This document shows positions 51,455-61,379 of a stretch of 64,000 nucleotides of DNA, piece by piece. The notes beneath the pieces were generated by a model. It saw nothing but the letters and a program-made list of their open reading frames with translations. It was not told the DNA's origin and searched no databases. The translations under genes were made by a program, and so were the position numbers. The DNA lies in NCBI RefSeq assembly GCF_018613065.1, contig NZ_JAGGQW010000037.1, positions 10,224-74,223 of the forward strand, written 5' to 3'. Every line of letters starts with the position of its first letter. Position 1 is the first letter of the stretch. Origin of the DNA: Bacillus sp. ISL-7. GTDB taxonomy: Bacteria; Bacillota; Bacilli; Bacillales_B; DSM-18226.

Positions 51455-52684
51455 CACTTCCATCTTCAATAATGGCTGAGTAATTGTTGGTAAAATTATT
51501 TCAATGGTGGTTCCTTCGTTAATTTTACTGTAAATGTTTAGTTCCCCATTATGGCCTTCGATAATTTTGTAGCAAGTCATTAAGCCAAGACCTGTTCCCT
51601 TTTCCTTCGTAGTATAAAATGGTTCCCCTAGTGTAGAAATCCGTTCTTGTGGAATTCCAACACCCTGGTCAATAATCTGAATTGAGAGTTTACCTTCTTC
51701 TTTTTCCTTAACTAAAAGATTAATATTGCCGCCTTTAGGCATTGCTTCAATCGCATTCTTAAGTAGGTTTAGAAAAACTTGTTTTAGTTGATTTTCTTCG
51801 CAGCTAATCAACGGCAAATCATTATCAAATTCCACTAAGATTTGAACATTATTTAAAAGAGACTGGTTGTTAATTAAGGTGACAACATCCTTTAATAACA
51901 TCTTTATATCCCGTGTCATATAAACGGCAGCTGTCGGTTTAGCAAGCACGAGGAACTCCCCGACGATATCATTAATCCGGTCAAGCTCTGTTAACAGAAT
52001 ATCAAAGTATTCCTCTTTCCTAGTGCTGGTCCTTAAGAGTTGGATAAAACCTTTTATAGATGTGAGTGGATTTCGTATTTCATGGGCTATACCTGCCGCC
52101 ATTTGGCCTAATAATGCCAATTTTTCAGACTTTTGAAGTAGACGTTCTGTTTCTTCCATTTTTTCAGTAATATCCTTGCCAATGGACAACACCGCATCTT
52201 TTCCCCCAAAAACTATAAACAAGGAAGATACTTCAAAGAAAAATGGTGTTCCATCCAAACGTTTTGCTTTGTATTCGATTGTGTTTACGGGCAGCTTTTC
52301 TTTCTTTATTTGATTAAAACGTTCAAGCAAACGACTTTTATAGTCTGGAATAATAAATTCAAAAATGGATTTCCCCATTACATCCTCTAGTTTGGTAGAA
52401 CCAATCATGTTCATGGCAGCCTTATTTACATATACAAACCTATGATTACTCGTAATATAGACGGGTGCAGGCAATGAATCTATTAACTTCTTATAGCTCT
52501 CCTCACTAGCACGTGCCTTTTTTTCATAATAGCGAGCTTTATCATATTGCCAACCCACTACCCATGAAATCAGAGTGAAAAGAAAAAAGTCTATCGAAAA
52601 AAAAGGATGATGACCGTAAATCTTTTGGTAACTGCTATATAAAACCGAAATCAGCACCAGGATAATTTGACCCGATTTATTCAT
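51443..52684 (-). CDS. PAS-containing sensor histidine kinase (sporulation-kinase-like)
   Basis: 413 residues. Two N-terminal hydrophobic segments (about 5-50), one PAS domain (about 62-180; APVYITSNHRFVYVNKAAMNMIG and the C-terminal DGTPFFFEVSS), HisKA with phospho-acceptor H201 in AHEIRNPLTSIKGF, and HATPase_c (NLLKNAIEAMP N-box, DQGVGIPQE G1, GTGLGLMTCYKII G2). No response regulator lies nearby. This orphan layout resembles the KinA-E kinases that feed Spo0F, so a sporulation or stress input is plausible but not shown. Confidence 0.9.
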   Translation of the reverse strand: MNKSGQIILVLISVLYSSYQKIYGHHPFFSIDFFLFTLISWVVGWQYDKARYYEKKARASEESYKKLIDSLPAPVYITSNHRFVYVNKAAMNMIGSTKLEDVMGKSIFEFIIPDYKSRLLERFNQIKKEKLPVNTIEYKAKRLDGTPFFFEVSSLFIVFGGKDAVLSIGKDITEKMEETERLLQKSEKLALLGQMAAGIAHEIRNPLTSIKGFIQLLRTSTRKEEYFDILLTELDRINDIVGEFLVLAKPTAAVYMTRDIKMLLKDVVTLINNQSLLNNVQILVEFDNDLPLISCEENQLKQVFLNLLKNAIEAMPKGGNINLLVKEKEEGKLSIQIIDQGVGIPQERISTLGEPFYTTKEKGTGLGLMTCYKIIEGHNGELNIYSKINEGTTIEIILPTITQPLLKMEVSHS

Positions 52685-52785
52685 TATTCCGCCCTCTTAA
52701 TTAGGTATATTTAGTTATGCAATTCTACATAATTATATTTAATCCTTCATGAAAATCAATTAATTATTATTATGGAGAGAAAAAG

Positions 52786-52810
52786 AAAAAAGCCATCAAA
52801 TTTCAATGGC
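52786..52810 (-). terminator. Hairpin with T-run, distal terminator of the nir operon
   Basis: GCCAT-TGAAATTTG-ATGGC followed on the minus strand by TTTTTTCTTTTTC. Confidence 0.55.
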
Positions 52811-52870
52811 AATTATCTTTAGTTCGACGATTTTTGAATTTTTTTCTGATTGTAAAATCATATTTTACCA

Positions 52871-52907
52871 TAAAAAAAGAGTCTATAATATTTAATTATA
52901 AACTCTT
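52871..52907 (-). terminator. Proximal terminator of the nir operon
   Basis: AAGAGT and AACTCTT flank a self-complementary AT core; seven T follow on the minus strand, 15 bp after the sumT stop. Confidence 0.7.
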
Positions 52908-52921
52908 ACAATCTCATTTTT

Positions 52922-53698
52922 TTATATTAGTATCTCTTTGTTAACACTTTCCGGGAACCAGGATAGTTTCTCGGATAGTTTGACAACTTCTCCGATGACT
53001 ATCATGGCTGGATTTGTGATTCGATTTTCATTTACAACTTCAACAATCGTCTCAAGTGTACCGACAACTGTCCGTTGATTTCCTGTTGTCCCTTGTTCAA
53101 TTACAGCTATAGGTGTTTGAGACTCCTTTCCATATGAAATAAGTTGGCTGCATATAAAAGGAAGATGTTTGACACCCATATAAATGGCAAGAGTATCGAC
53201 ACCATGGGCTAGATGGTCCCAACGAATGTTTTTAGGTTTGCCACTCAAACAGTGACCTGTAATCATAGCAAACGATTGACTCCATTCACGGTGAGTGACA
53301 GGAATTCCCGCATAAGCCGGGGCGGCAATACCAGAAGTAATCCCAGGTACAATTTCAAATTCGAGCCCATTTTGAACCAGCACTTCCGCTTCTTCACCGC
53401 CTCGGCCAAAAATAAATGGGTCTCCTCCCTTTAATCGAACAACCGTTTTACCAGCCAAGGCCTTATCAACTAATATTTGATGGATGGAATCTTGGGAAAT
53501 ACAATGATTTCCCGGCTCTTTTCCGCAATAGATGAACTCAGCGTCGCTCTTTCCGTATTTCAGCAACACCGGATTGACTAACCGATCATAAAGAATAACG
53601 TCTGCCTGTTCAAGACATTTCGCTGCTTTAACCGTAATTAAATCAGGATCACCAGGACCAGCTCCAACAATATAGACTTTCCCCTTTGTTTGAATCAT
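52922..53698 (-). CDS. nasF: Uroporphyrinogen-III C-methyltransferase (siroheme synthesis)
   Basis: 258 residues. SUMT family: VYIVGAGPGDPDLITVKA at the N-terminus, VVRLKGGDPFIFGRGGEE (SAM loop) and VPGITSGIAAPAYAGIPVTHR. It makes precorrin-2 for the siroheme of nitrite reductase. No ferrochelatase/dehydrogenase domain is fused. Third gene of nirB-nirD-sumT, 22 bp after nirD, the nasD-nasE-nasF order of B. subtilis. Confidence 0.95.
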   Translation of the reverse strand: MIQTKGKVYIVGAGPGDPDLITVKAAKCLEQADVILYDRLVNPVLLKYGKSDAEFIYCGKEPGNHCISQDSIHQILVDKALAGKTVVRLKGGDPFIFGRGGEEAEVLVQNGLEFEIVPGITSGIAAPAYAGIPVTHREWSQSFAMITGHCLSGKPKNIRWDHLAHGVDTLAIYMGVKHLPFICSQLISYGKESQTPIAVIEQGTTGNQRTVVGTLETIVEVVNENRITNPAMIVIGEVVKLSEKLSWFPESVNKEILI

Positions 53699-53720
53699 AA
53701 AAGACCTCCATTTTACTGAA

Positions 53721-54044
53721 CTAATCGATTAAGAGAAATACTTCTTCCCCTTCTATTCTGGTTTTATAGGTTTTCACACAGCCTGCATCCGGCTCCTGCA
53801 CCTTCCCATTATCCAAACATATTTTCCAATCATGCATGGGACAGAAAACAAATTCACCGCTTACCATTCCTTCGCTCAAAACCCCGCCTTTATGTGGACA
53901 GCGATTTTCAACGGCACGCACGCTCCCATTTAATAATTTAAATACAGCCACTTCTTTGTCCCCGACACAAACAGTCTTTCCTAATCGTTCTGGAAGATCC
54001 CGTACAGAACCGATTGATATCATTTCTACGCTTTTCTTTGTCAT
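53721..54044 (-). CDS. nirD: Nitrite reductase small subunit (Rieske [2Fe-2S])
   Basis: 107 residues with the Rieske ligands in NRCPHKGG (C-x-H) and CPMHDW (C-x2-H). Known as NasE in B. subtilis. Partner of the large siroheme subunit just upstream (30 bp). AAAGGAGG before the ATG. Confidence 0.94.
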   Translation of the reverse strand: MTKKSVEMISIGSVRDLPERLGKTVCVGDKEVAVFKLLNGSVRAVENRCPHKGGVLSEGMVSGEFVFCPMHDWKICLDNGKVQEPDAGCVKTYKTRIEGEEVFLLID

Positions 54045-54074
54045 TGGACGATGTCCTCCTTTAAATGTAAGTTC

Positions 54075-56489
54075 TTACGACATTACTACACTTTCAAACA
54101 ATTCTTTTCTTACTTTTTCATCCTCTGTTATCGCCTTCCATGGATCCTTAATAACAGATAATGCATCATCCAAACGTTTATTTAATTCTTGACGTTTTCC
54201 CTTATCATCAAGAACTGTTCGAACATGGGTCAAACCAACACGTTCAATCCATGCAGAAGTACGTTCTAAATAGTTGGCTGTTTCACGGTAATATTGAAGG
54301 TACGCACCTGTAATTTCCATCGCCTCTTCTGATGTTTTCACGGTGTATAGTAAATCTCCCCCGCGTACATGTGTTCCTCCGTTCCCGCCGATATAAAGTT
54401 CCCAGCCCCCGTCAATTCCAATAAACCCAATATCTTTAAACCCCGACTCCGCACAGCTTCTCGGACAAGCAGAAACAGCCATTTTCACCTTATGAGGTGT
54501 TTGCAGTCCTTCAAATTTCTTCTCAAGGTCGATTCCCAGACCCATGGAATCTTGGGTTCCAAAACGGCAGAACTGTTCACCGACACATGTTTTCACTGTA
54601 CGAAGTGATTTTCCGTAGGCAGATCCTGACGGCATATCTAAATCAGTCCATACTTTTGGCAAGTCTTCCTTTTTTACACCGAGTAAGTCAATCCGTTGTC
54701 CACCTGTTAGTTTTACTAAAGGTATTTCATATTTATCTACCACGTCAGCAATCCGTCGTAGGTCTTGTGAATTCGTTACACCACCGTACATTCGAGGTAC
54801 AACAGAATATGTTCCATCCTTTTGTATATTGGCATGCATCCGCTCATTGACAAACCGAGACTCTCTTTCGTCTGTATATTCAATCGGATTGACCATCCCT
54901 AAATAGTAATTCAAGGCAGGGCGGCATTTTGAACAACCTTCCTCAGTACTCCACCCAAGAACATTCATCACTTCTTTGATATGGGTCAACCCTTTGGATT
55001 TAATCTCTTCCACTATTTCATCTCTCGAAAAATGAGTGCAGCTGCAAATCGCTTCTTTCTGTAAAGTGCCGTCATACGCTGACCCAAGTGTATGTTGTAA
55101 CACTTCTGCAACAAGCGGCTTACATCCCCCGCAAGACCGAGAAGCACTGGTACAAGCTTTGATTTCATCAACGGATGAACAACCCTGATTCTGTATCGCC
55201 TGGATAATCGTTCCTTTGGTTACACCATTACATCCGCAAATAATGTCCTCCTCACTCATGGAAGCTACTAAACTGCCCCCAAAGTCATCATTAAGAGGCT
55301 GTAAAAGTGATACCTTCGTGGTAAAGGAAACATCTGCTTGCTGTTGAATCATCGAAAATAGGCGATTTCCATCACTGCTATCCCCAAACAGTACGGCACC
55401 AACAATTTTATTGTCTTGAATCACGATCTTCTTATAAATGCTGTCATTTCCATCAAAGACTTTAATGGCTTCCTTTCCTTCACCTTCCATAAAATCTCCG
55501 GCAGAAAATACCTCGACCCCAGAAACCTTCAATTGTGTAGACAAAACGGAGCCATGATAGCCATTGGTCTTCGCTCCGCAAATGTGATGAGCTAATACTT
55601 TTCCTTGTTCAAACAATGGTGCTACAAGACCGTATACCGATCCGTTGTGTTCGGCACACTCACCTACAGAGTAAATATTAGGAACACTCGTTTGCAGGAA
55701 ATCATTCACGACAATACCGCGATTAATCGCAATACCACTTACTTTGGCCAATTCGATATTTGGCTTAATACCAACAGCCATCACGACTAAGTCTGCATCA
55801 AGGACCGTTCCATCGCCAAACCTTAAACCTTCTACGCGGTCGTCTCCAACAATTTCTTGCGTTTGTTTTTCTAATAAAAACTTCATTCCTTGTTTTTCTA
55901 ATTCCGACTGTAATAGTTTCCCTGCCTGTGGATCTAATTGTCTTTCCATCAAATAAGGGGCGAGATGGATAACAGAAACATCCATTCCTAGGTTTAAAAG
56001 TCCTCTGGCTGCTTCGAGCCCGAGTAATCCGCCCCCAATCACGGCCGCTTTTTTATACTTCCTCGAGGTCTCAAGCATCACTTCGGTATCCTTTATATCA
56101 CGAAAAGCTGTTACACCTATCTTTTCAGCTCCTGGAATCGGAAGGATAAATGGGAGTGACCCTGATGCTATGATCAACTCATCATACGGTTCGATTCTTC
56201 CTAAGTCGGTTACAACGACTTTCTTCATCGGATCAACTTTGATCACTGTTTCACTTGTAAACAACTGAATGTTGTTTTCTGAGTACCAATCCCAGTCATT
56301 AAGCGTAATGTCTTTTACCTCTGTATCACCTTGTAAAACCTTTGAAAGCAGTATTCTATTATAATTCGGATGTGGTTCGCTTCCGAATATGGTAATCTCA
56401 AATAACTCATTAGATAGTTTTAAAATCTCTTCAATGGCTTTAACTCCAGCCATTCCATTACCTACAAGAACCAACTTTTTCTTATTCAC
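54075..56489 (-). CDS. nirB: Nitrite reductase [NAD(P)H] large subunit
   Basis: 804 residues (NasD in B. subtilis). An FAD/NAD(P)H oxidoreductase half (1-300; LVGNGMAGVKAIEEI, then AAVIGGGLLGLEAARGL), two BFD-like [2Fe-2S] segments (CGCNGVTKG... CGGCKPLV and CSCTHFSRDE... CSKCRPAL), and a siroheme/[4Fe-4S] reductase part. The four siroheme-cluster cysteines are all present: CVGEQFC (about 631-637) and CPRSC (about 671-675). Reduces nitrite to ammonia. GTG start with GGGAGG. A TnrA/GlnR box lies 67 bp upstream. Confidence 0.95.
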   Translation of the reverse strand: MNKKKLVLVGNGMAGVKAIEEILKLSNELFEITIFGSEPHPNYNRILLSKVLQGDTEVKDITLNDWDWYSENNIQLFTSETVIKVDPMKKVVVTDLGRIEPYDELIIASGSLPFILPIPGAEKIGVTAFRDIKDTEVMLETSRKYKKAAVIGGGLLGLEAARGLLNLGMDVSVIHLAPYLMERQLDPQAGKLLQSELEKQGMKFLLEKQTQEIVGDDRVEGLRFGDGTVLDADLVVMAVGIKPNIELAKVSGIAINRGIVVNDFLQTSVPNIYSVGECAEHNGSVYGLVAPLFEQGKVLAHHICGAKTNGYHGSVLSTQLKVSGVEVFSAGDFMEGEGKEAIKVFDGNDSIYKKIVIQDNKIVGAVLFGDSSDGNRLFSMIQQQADVSFTTKVSLLQPLNDDFGGSLVASMSEEDIICGCNGVTKGTIIQAIQNQGCSSVDEIKACTSASRSCGGCKPLVAEVLQHTLGSAYDGTLQKEAICSCTHFSRDEIVEEIKSKGLTHIKEVMNVLGWSTEEGCSKCRPALNYYLGMVNPIEYTDERESRFVNERMHANIQKDGTYSVVPRMYGGVTNSQDLRRIADVVDKYEIPLVKLTGGQRIDLLGVKKEDLPKVWTDLDMPSGSAYGKSLRTVKTCVGEQFCRFGTQDSMGLGIDLEKKFEGLQTPHKVKMAVSACPRSCAESGFKDIGFIGIDGGWELYIGGNGGTHVRGGDLLYTVKTSEEAMEITGAYLQYYRETANYLERTSAWIERVGLTHVRTVLDDKGKRQELNKRLDDALSVIKDPWKAITEDEKVRKELFESVVMS

Positions 56490-56555
56490 GTTAGGTTTCC
56501 TCCCTTAGAATGTTTCTTAAACTATAGCACAATACACTCAATAACTAACCCAATG

Positions 56556-56572
56556 TGTAAGGTCTTCTAACA
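56556..56572 (-). promoter_or_regulatory. TnrA/GlnR box upstream of nirB
   Basis: TGTAAGGTCTTCTAACA matches TGTNA-N7-TNACA fully. It gives nirB-nirD-nasF its own nitrogen-controlled promoter although nasC ends only 92 bp before nirB. Confidence 0.85.
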
Positions 56573-56580
56573 TAGAAATT

Positions 56581-58728
56581 TTAATTTAAGAAATCCTTAA
56601 CTGGACTTACCTTTACAACACTGACTTTAAATCCAGGCATTTTACAGACAGGATCCAATTCTTTTGAAACAAGGAGATTAATATTTTGTGAGTCGGCCCA
56701 GTGGAAGGGAACGAAAATGGTATCATGGCGAATTGTTTCCGACCATTTGCTTCTAACCACAACACTTCCTCTTCTTGATTCGATTTTCACTAATGATTGA
56801 TCTTGGATTTGAAATTTTAATGCGGTTGCTGGGTGAATTTCCATAAAGGGTTCTACATTCCTTGCCGCTAAGGCTGGACTTTTTCTTGTTTGCACTCCTG
56901 TTAAGTAATGTGACATGACTCTTCCTGTTGTTAAATAGAGTGGAAACTCTTCAGATAATTGTTCTTTTGGAACCTCAGGAATATTCGGAACAACCACCAT
57001 CGCTGCCTTTCCATCTGAATGGGCAAAGGATGTCTCAAACACTCTTTTCGTCCCGCCATGGTCAGGAGCTGGGCAGGGCCATAATATCCCGCCTTCCTTC
57101 CTCAGACGTTCATAGGTCATTCCAAAATAATCAGCGTTCCCGCCACGGCTTGCCATTCTTAATTCGGAAAAAATTTCCTCTGCAGATGAAAAGGAAAAAT
57201 ACTTTTCTTTTCCAAGTACACGGGCAATTTCACAAATGATTTGCCAATCATGCTTCACTTCTCCTGGACAAGGATAGCTGGCTTCCCGTAATGTTACCCG
57301 TCCTTCTATATTCGTCATTGTTCCTTCATCTTCTAGATAAGAAGAAGCTGGCAATATTAAATCGGCTAATCTCGCTGTTTCTGAAACAAACAGATCCACA
57401 GCTACAAAGAATTTTAATTTTTTAATGGCCTCTTTGACAAAGTGGGCATTTGGATTGGAGACAATCGGATTGGAACACATCAGAAACAAGCCTTGAATTT
57501 CACCTTCATGGATTTTCTCGATCATTTCATAGGCAGAAACACCTTTATGTGGTAGGTCGTCCTTGTTAACTCCCCAAACACTGGCCACATATTCTCGGTG
57601 TTCTTCAATCTCAATCGACCGATATCCAGGAAGCTGGTCTGCTTTTTGGCCATGCTCTCGCGCCCCTTGGCCATTTCCCTGTCCTGTAATCGCACCATAA
57701 CCGCAGCCCGGTTTGCCAATTTTTCCTGTAGAAAGCAAAATATTTAGGAAATTACGGACAGTCATCGAGCCATTTGTGTGCTGTTCTACCCCTCTCGCTG
57801 TAAATATCATTCCTGTTTCTTCTTTACCAAACCTTACTGCGGCTTTGCGAATAAGTTCAATTGGAACGCCAGTTATCTCTTCAATTTCTTCTAAATTAAG
57901 GGATAATACATACTCTCTAACTTCTTCAAATCCGTTCACACGTTCTTGAATAAAGTCCTTATCAACATAATTTTCTTCAATGATAACTTTCAATATCCCA
58001 TTAGCTAACACAGCATCTGTTCCCGGTTTAGGTTTTAAATGCAAGTCTGCTATTTTCGTTGTTGCTGTTTCACGAGGGTCGATTGCGATAATATAGGCAC
58101 CATTTTCTTTTGCTCTTTCAAAATAAGGCATAATCGTTGGCTGACATTCAGCAATATTCGTCCCGGTTAATATAATGCAACGAGTCGATGGAATTTCTGC
58201 CAAGCTGTTCGTGAATCCTCTGTCCAACCCAAAGGTTTGACTCGCCGCTGAAGCAGCCGCAGACATACAAAGACGTCCATTATAATCAATGTATTTTGTT
58301 TTTAATGCAACCCGGGCAAATTTACCCAATAAGTAAGCTTCTTCATTTGTGATCGACGCGCTCCCATAAACTGCTAAGGCATGCAGTCCAGATTCTGCTT
58401 GGATTTTAGTAAAGTTTTCTTTAATTTTATTCAAGGCCGTCTCCCAGGAAACACGAACAAATTCTCCATTTACTTTTAATAATGGATATTTCAAACGATC
58501 CTTATGAAAAGCATGTTGATGTGCGTTCATACCCTTTATACATAAACGCCCCTCTGAGGTTGGATTCTCTTTACCGATGGTTATATACTTTTTTCTCGTA
58601 ACAATCGATTGTTCAATCAATTGCATTTTACATTGCATACTGCAGTATGGACATTGAGACTCGTATTTTTTTTCTGATTTCACTTCTTGTTCCTTTGTAC
58701 GAAAATACTTTAAAAATGCTTCCGTCAA
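56581..58728 (-). CDS. nasC: Assimilatory nitrate reductase, catalytic subunit
   Basis: 715 residues of the molybdopterin-guanine-dinucleotide family. N-terminal [4Fe-4S] ligands CPYCSMQC... GRLCIKG (about 27-64), then GSASITNEEAYLLGKFAR, NPIVSNPN and the C-terminal MGD-binding region LTTGRVMSHYLTGVQTR. Reduces nitrate to nitrite in the cytoplasm with electrons from the NasB-like subunit 55 bp upstream. TTG start with GGGTGAGC. No Tat signal, as expected for an assimilatory enzyme. Confidence 0.94.
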   Translation of the reverse strand: MTEAFLKYFRTKEQEVKSEKKYESQCPYCSMQCKMQLIEQSIVTRKKYITIGKENPTSEGRLCIKGMNAHQHAFHKDRLKYPLLKVNGEFVRVSWETALNKIKENFTKIQAESGLHALAVYGSASITNEEAYLLGKFARVALKTKYIDYNGRLCMSAAASAASQTFGLDRGFTNSLAEIPSTRCIILTGTNIAECQPTIMPYFERAKENGAYIIAIDPRETATTKIADLHLKPKPGTDAVLANGILKVIIEENYVDKDFIQERVNGFEEVREYVLSLNLEEIEEITGVPIELIRKAAVRFGKEETGMIFTARGVEQHTNGSMTVRNFLNILLSTGKIGKPGCGYGAITGQGNGQGAREHGQKADQLPGYRSIEIEEHREYVASVWGVNKDDLPHKGVSAYEMIEKIHEGEIQGLFLMCSNPIVSNPNAHFVKEAIKKLKFFVAVDLFVSETARLADLILPASSYLEDEGTMTNIEGRVTLREASYPCPGEVKHDWQIICEIARVLGKEKYFSFSSAEEIFSELRMASRGGNADYFGMTYERLRKEGGILWPCPAPDHGGTKRVFETSFAHSDGKAAMVVVPNIPEVPKEQLSEEFPLYLTTGRVMSHYLTGVQTRKSPALAARNVEPFMEIHPATALKFQIQDQSLVKIESRRGSVVVRSKWSETIRHDTIFVPFHWADSQNINLLVSKELDPVCKMPGFKVSVVKVSPVKDFLN

Positions 58729-58783
58729 AATAGCTCACCCTTTTCTCACTTTTTTCATAATAGTTAAATTTAACGAACGTTCC

Positions 58784-61156
58784 TTACATGACGGTTGATG
58801 ACCTAGAACTTTTTACTAAATTTTTGCGTAAGAAACGATCTTTCTTTAACCGCAGCAATAATTGCTGGCGATGTTCTAAGTCAAACAGAATTTCGCGCAC
58901 ATGCACTAAACCAACTCTTTCGATCCATTGCCATGTACGTTCAAGGAAATTGGCCGTTTCACGGTAATATTGAATAAAGGCACAAATAATTTCGATCACA
59001 TCATGATTCAATGATTCAAGGCATAATAACTCGCCTGCGCGTACATTACGTCCACTGCTGCCACCGACATAAATTTCCCAGCCAAGGCCAGTTCCAATCA
59101 CTCCGATATCTTTCGTAGTCGAACCTGCACCATTATGCATACAAGCAGATATGCCCATTTTGACACGGTAAGGTGTGGTGAGAAATTCCAATTTTTTTTC
59201 AAGACTGACAGCCAGTTGAATCGATGATTGCTTGTCACATTGGCAAATATGCTCGCCGATACTTGTTTTAATATTTTGAACCATATTTCCATAAGTGGAA
59301 CTAACATCCATGTTTAAATCAGCCCAAACATCTGCCAGGTCCTCTTTCTTTACCCCCATCAAATGAATTCTTTGTTCACTAGTTACCGCAACATTTGAGA
59401 TGTTATATTTCTCCGCAACATCGGCAATTGTTCGCAATTGCTCTGCTGTCGTTTTTCCGCCGTACATCTGTGGGACAACGGTGTAAGTACCATCATGTTG
59501 AACAATTGCATTCATTTGTTCGGATACAAAAAGTGATTCCTGTCGGCTCTCATACTCCGGATAGATCATTCCTAAATAATAGGCTAAGGCAGGACGACAG
59601 GTAGAACATCCTTCCTTATTTTCCCAATCAAGCACATCCATTACTTCTTGTACCGTAGTGCAGCTTTGCAATTGCATCTCATAAACCACTTCATCCTCTG
59701 TTAATGATGTGCAAGGGCACATCGATTTTTGTTCAATGACCTCATCAAATTCATCGCTCTGGATATAGGAAAGAAGATCAGATACTAACGGTTTACAGCC
59801 GCCGCACGAGCTGGACGCCTTGGTGCACTTTTTCACTTGTTCCACGGTAGTTAAACCATTTTTTAGAACCGCTTCAATAATGGCCCCTTTCGGCACTCCG
59901 TTACAATTGCAGATCATTTCACTATGTGCCATAGAAGCGATGGAATCTCCGCCACCACTTGAAGATTGAAACAAAGTAACTTTCTCTACGTCCGCCACAT
60001 CTTGTTTTTTCGTGATCATATCTAGCAATCTTGTACGATCCCTTGTATCACCAAATAAAACGGCGCCAACTATTTTAGAATCTTCAAAGACAAGCTTTTT
60101 ATAAGAACCATCTAACTCATCATGAATTTCAATTGATTTAAGACTTTCATCAGAGGTAAACTGACCAACTGAAAACACATCCACACCCGATATTTTTAAT
60201 TGAGTGGAAAGAATAGTTCCTTCGTATCCTTTAGATTCCAAGCCGCAAATACGTTTGGCTAAAATCTTCCCTTGGTCATAAAGAGGTTTCACCAATCCAT
60301 AGACAATTCCTCGATGCTCCACACATTCACCAACAGCGTAAATATTCGGTATATTCGTTTCCATATAATCATTAACGAGGATGGCTCGGTTAGTTTCGAT
60401 TCCGCTTTCCTTTGCTAACTGTATATTGGGTCTTACCCCTACTGCCATTACAACCAAATCAGCTTCTGCTTCGGTACCGTCCTTAAATGACACTCCTTCC
60501 ACGCGTTTGCTTCCCAAGATCTCCTTTGTTTCTTTTTCAAAAAGAAAATGAAATCCTTGCTTTTCTAACTCTGTTTGCAACAGTTTCGCTGCGGTTTCAT
60601 CCAGTTGTCTTTCCATTAAATTTAGGCAATTATGCACCACGGTTACTTCCATATCAAGATTGAGCAGACCTTTGGCAGCTTCTAAACCTAAGACTCCACC
60701 GCCAATCACTACAGCTTTTTTATAATGCTTCGCTGTTTCAATCATTTTCTGACAATCTTCCATGGTTCGAAATGTGATGACTCCTTCTTTATCAACACCT
60801 GGCAGCGGCAGCTGAAATGGAACGGAGCCTGTTGCGATTATTAGTCGGTCATAAGGAACCTCCTGATTTTTATCCGTCTTAACAAGTTGTTCTTCCGTAT
60901 CAATTTTTATCACCGTTTCTCCAGTAAACAGTTTGATGTTCTGTTGGTTATACCAATCACGATCATTGATTGTAATATCTTTAAACGATGTACCACCCTG
61001 CAAGACGGCCGATAATTGGATCCGATTATAGTTAGGGTGTGGTTCGCTTCCGAAAATCGTAATCTCAAAGGAATGAGGTGAATGCTTTAAAATCTCCTCA
61101 ATGCTCCGCACTCCTGCCATTCCATTACCTATCAGTACGAGTTTTTGCTTATCCAT
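58784..61156 (-). CDS. nasB: Assimilatory nitrate reductase electron-transfer subunit (NirB-like, degenerate siroheme site)
   Basis: 790 residues, paralogous to the nirB gene over its full length: FAD/NAD(P)H part (LIGNGMAGVRSIEEI; AVVIGGGVLGLEAAKGL) and two BFD-like [2Fe-2S] parts (CNCNGVPKG... CGGCKPLV; CPCTSLTEDE... CSTCRPAL). In the C-terminal siroheme-type part the cysteines are lost: SIGEHIC replaces CxxxxxC and CMHNGAG replaces CPRSC. It should therefore carry electrons but not reduce nitrite. It precedes nasC by 55 bp in the B. subtilis nasBC order. ATG with CGGAGG. Confidence 0.92.
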   Translation of the reverse strand: MDKQKLVLIGNGMAGVRSIEEILKHSPHSFEITIFGSEPHPNYNRIQLSAVLQGGTSFKDITINDRDWYNQQNIKLFTGETVIKIDTEEQLVKTDKNQEVPYDRLIIATGSVPFQLPLPGVDKEGVITFRTMEDCQKMIETAKHYKKAVVIGGGVLGLEAAKGLLNLDMEVTVVHNCLNLMERQLDETAAKLLQTELEKQGFHFLFEKETKEILGSKRVEGVSFKDGTEAEADLVVMAVGVRPNIQLAKESGIETNRAILVNDYMETNIPNIYAVGECVEHRGIVYGLVKPLYDQGKILAKRICGLESKGYEGTILSTQLKISGVDVFSVGQFTSDESLKSIEIHDELDGSYKKLVFEDSKIVGAVLFGDTRDRTRLLDMITKKQDVADVEKVTLFQSSSGGGDSIASMAHSEMICNCNGVPKGAIIEAVLKNGLTTVEQVKKCTKASSSCGGCKPLVSDLLSYIQSDEFDEVIEQKSMCPCTSLTEDEVVYEMQLQSCTTVQEVMDVLDWENKEGCSTCRPALAYYLGMIYPEYESRQESLFVSEQMNAIVQHDGTYTVVPQMYGGKTTAEQLRTIADVAEKYNISNVAVTSEQRIHLMGVKKEDLADVWADLNMDVSSTYGNMVQNIKTSIGEHICQCDKQSSIQLAVSLEKKLEFLTTPYRVKMGISACMHNGAGSTTKDIGVIGTGLGWEIYVGGSSGRNVRAGELLCLESLNHDVIEIICAFIQYYRETANFLERTWQWIERVGLVHVREILFDLEHRQQLLLRLKKDRFLRKNLVKSSRSSTVM

Positions 61157-61246
61157 TCTAAAAGCCTCCGTATGTTCGATATTTGGGTAACTGAAACCAT
61201 AAATATCCCCTATTATTCCATAAAACTCATCAAAAGAAATTCAGTG

Positions 61247-61263
61247 TGTAACATTTTCTAACA
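61247..61263. promoter_or_regulatory. TnrA/GlnR box 1 in the nasA-nasB divergent region
   Basis: TGTAACATTTTCTAACA, full match to TGTNA-N7-TNACA, 91 bp from the nasB start. Likely activates nasB. Confidence 0.87.
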
Positions 61264-61275
61264 CAATAAGTTTTA

Positions 61276-61292
61276 TGTTAGAGTTCCTTACA
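61276..61292. promoter_or_regulatory. TnrA/GlnR box 2 in the nasA-nasB divergent region
   Basis: TGTTAGAGTTCCTTACA, full match, nearer to nasA. The two boxes are 29 bp apart centre to centre. Confidence 0.87.
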
Positions 61293-61379
61293 CGCTATGA
61301 GACATCTCCTGTTTCAATACGTTATTGTTTAACAAAGCAAGGGAAACACAAATACCAACAATGTTAAGGAGGGAAAGTG

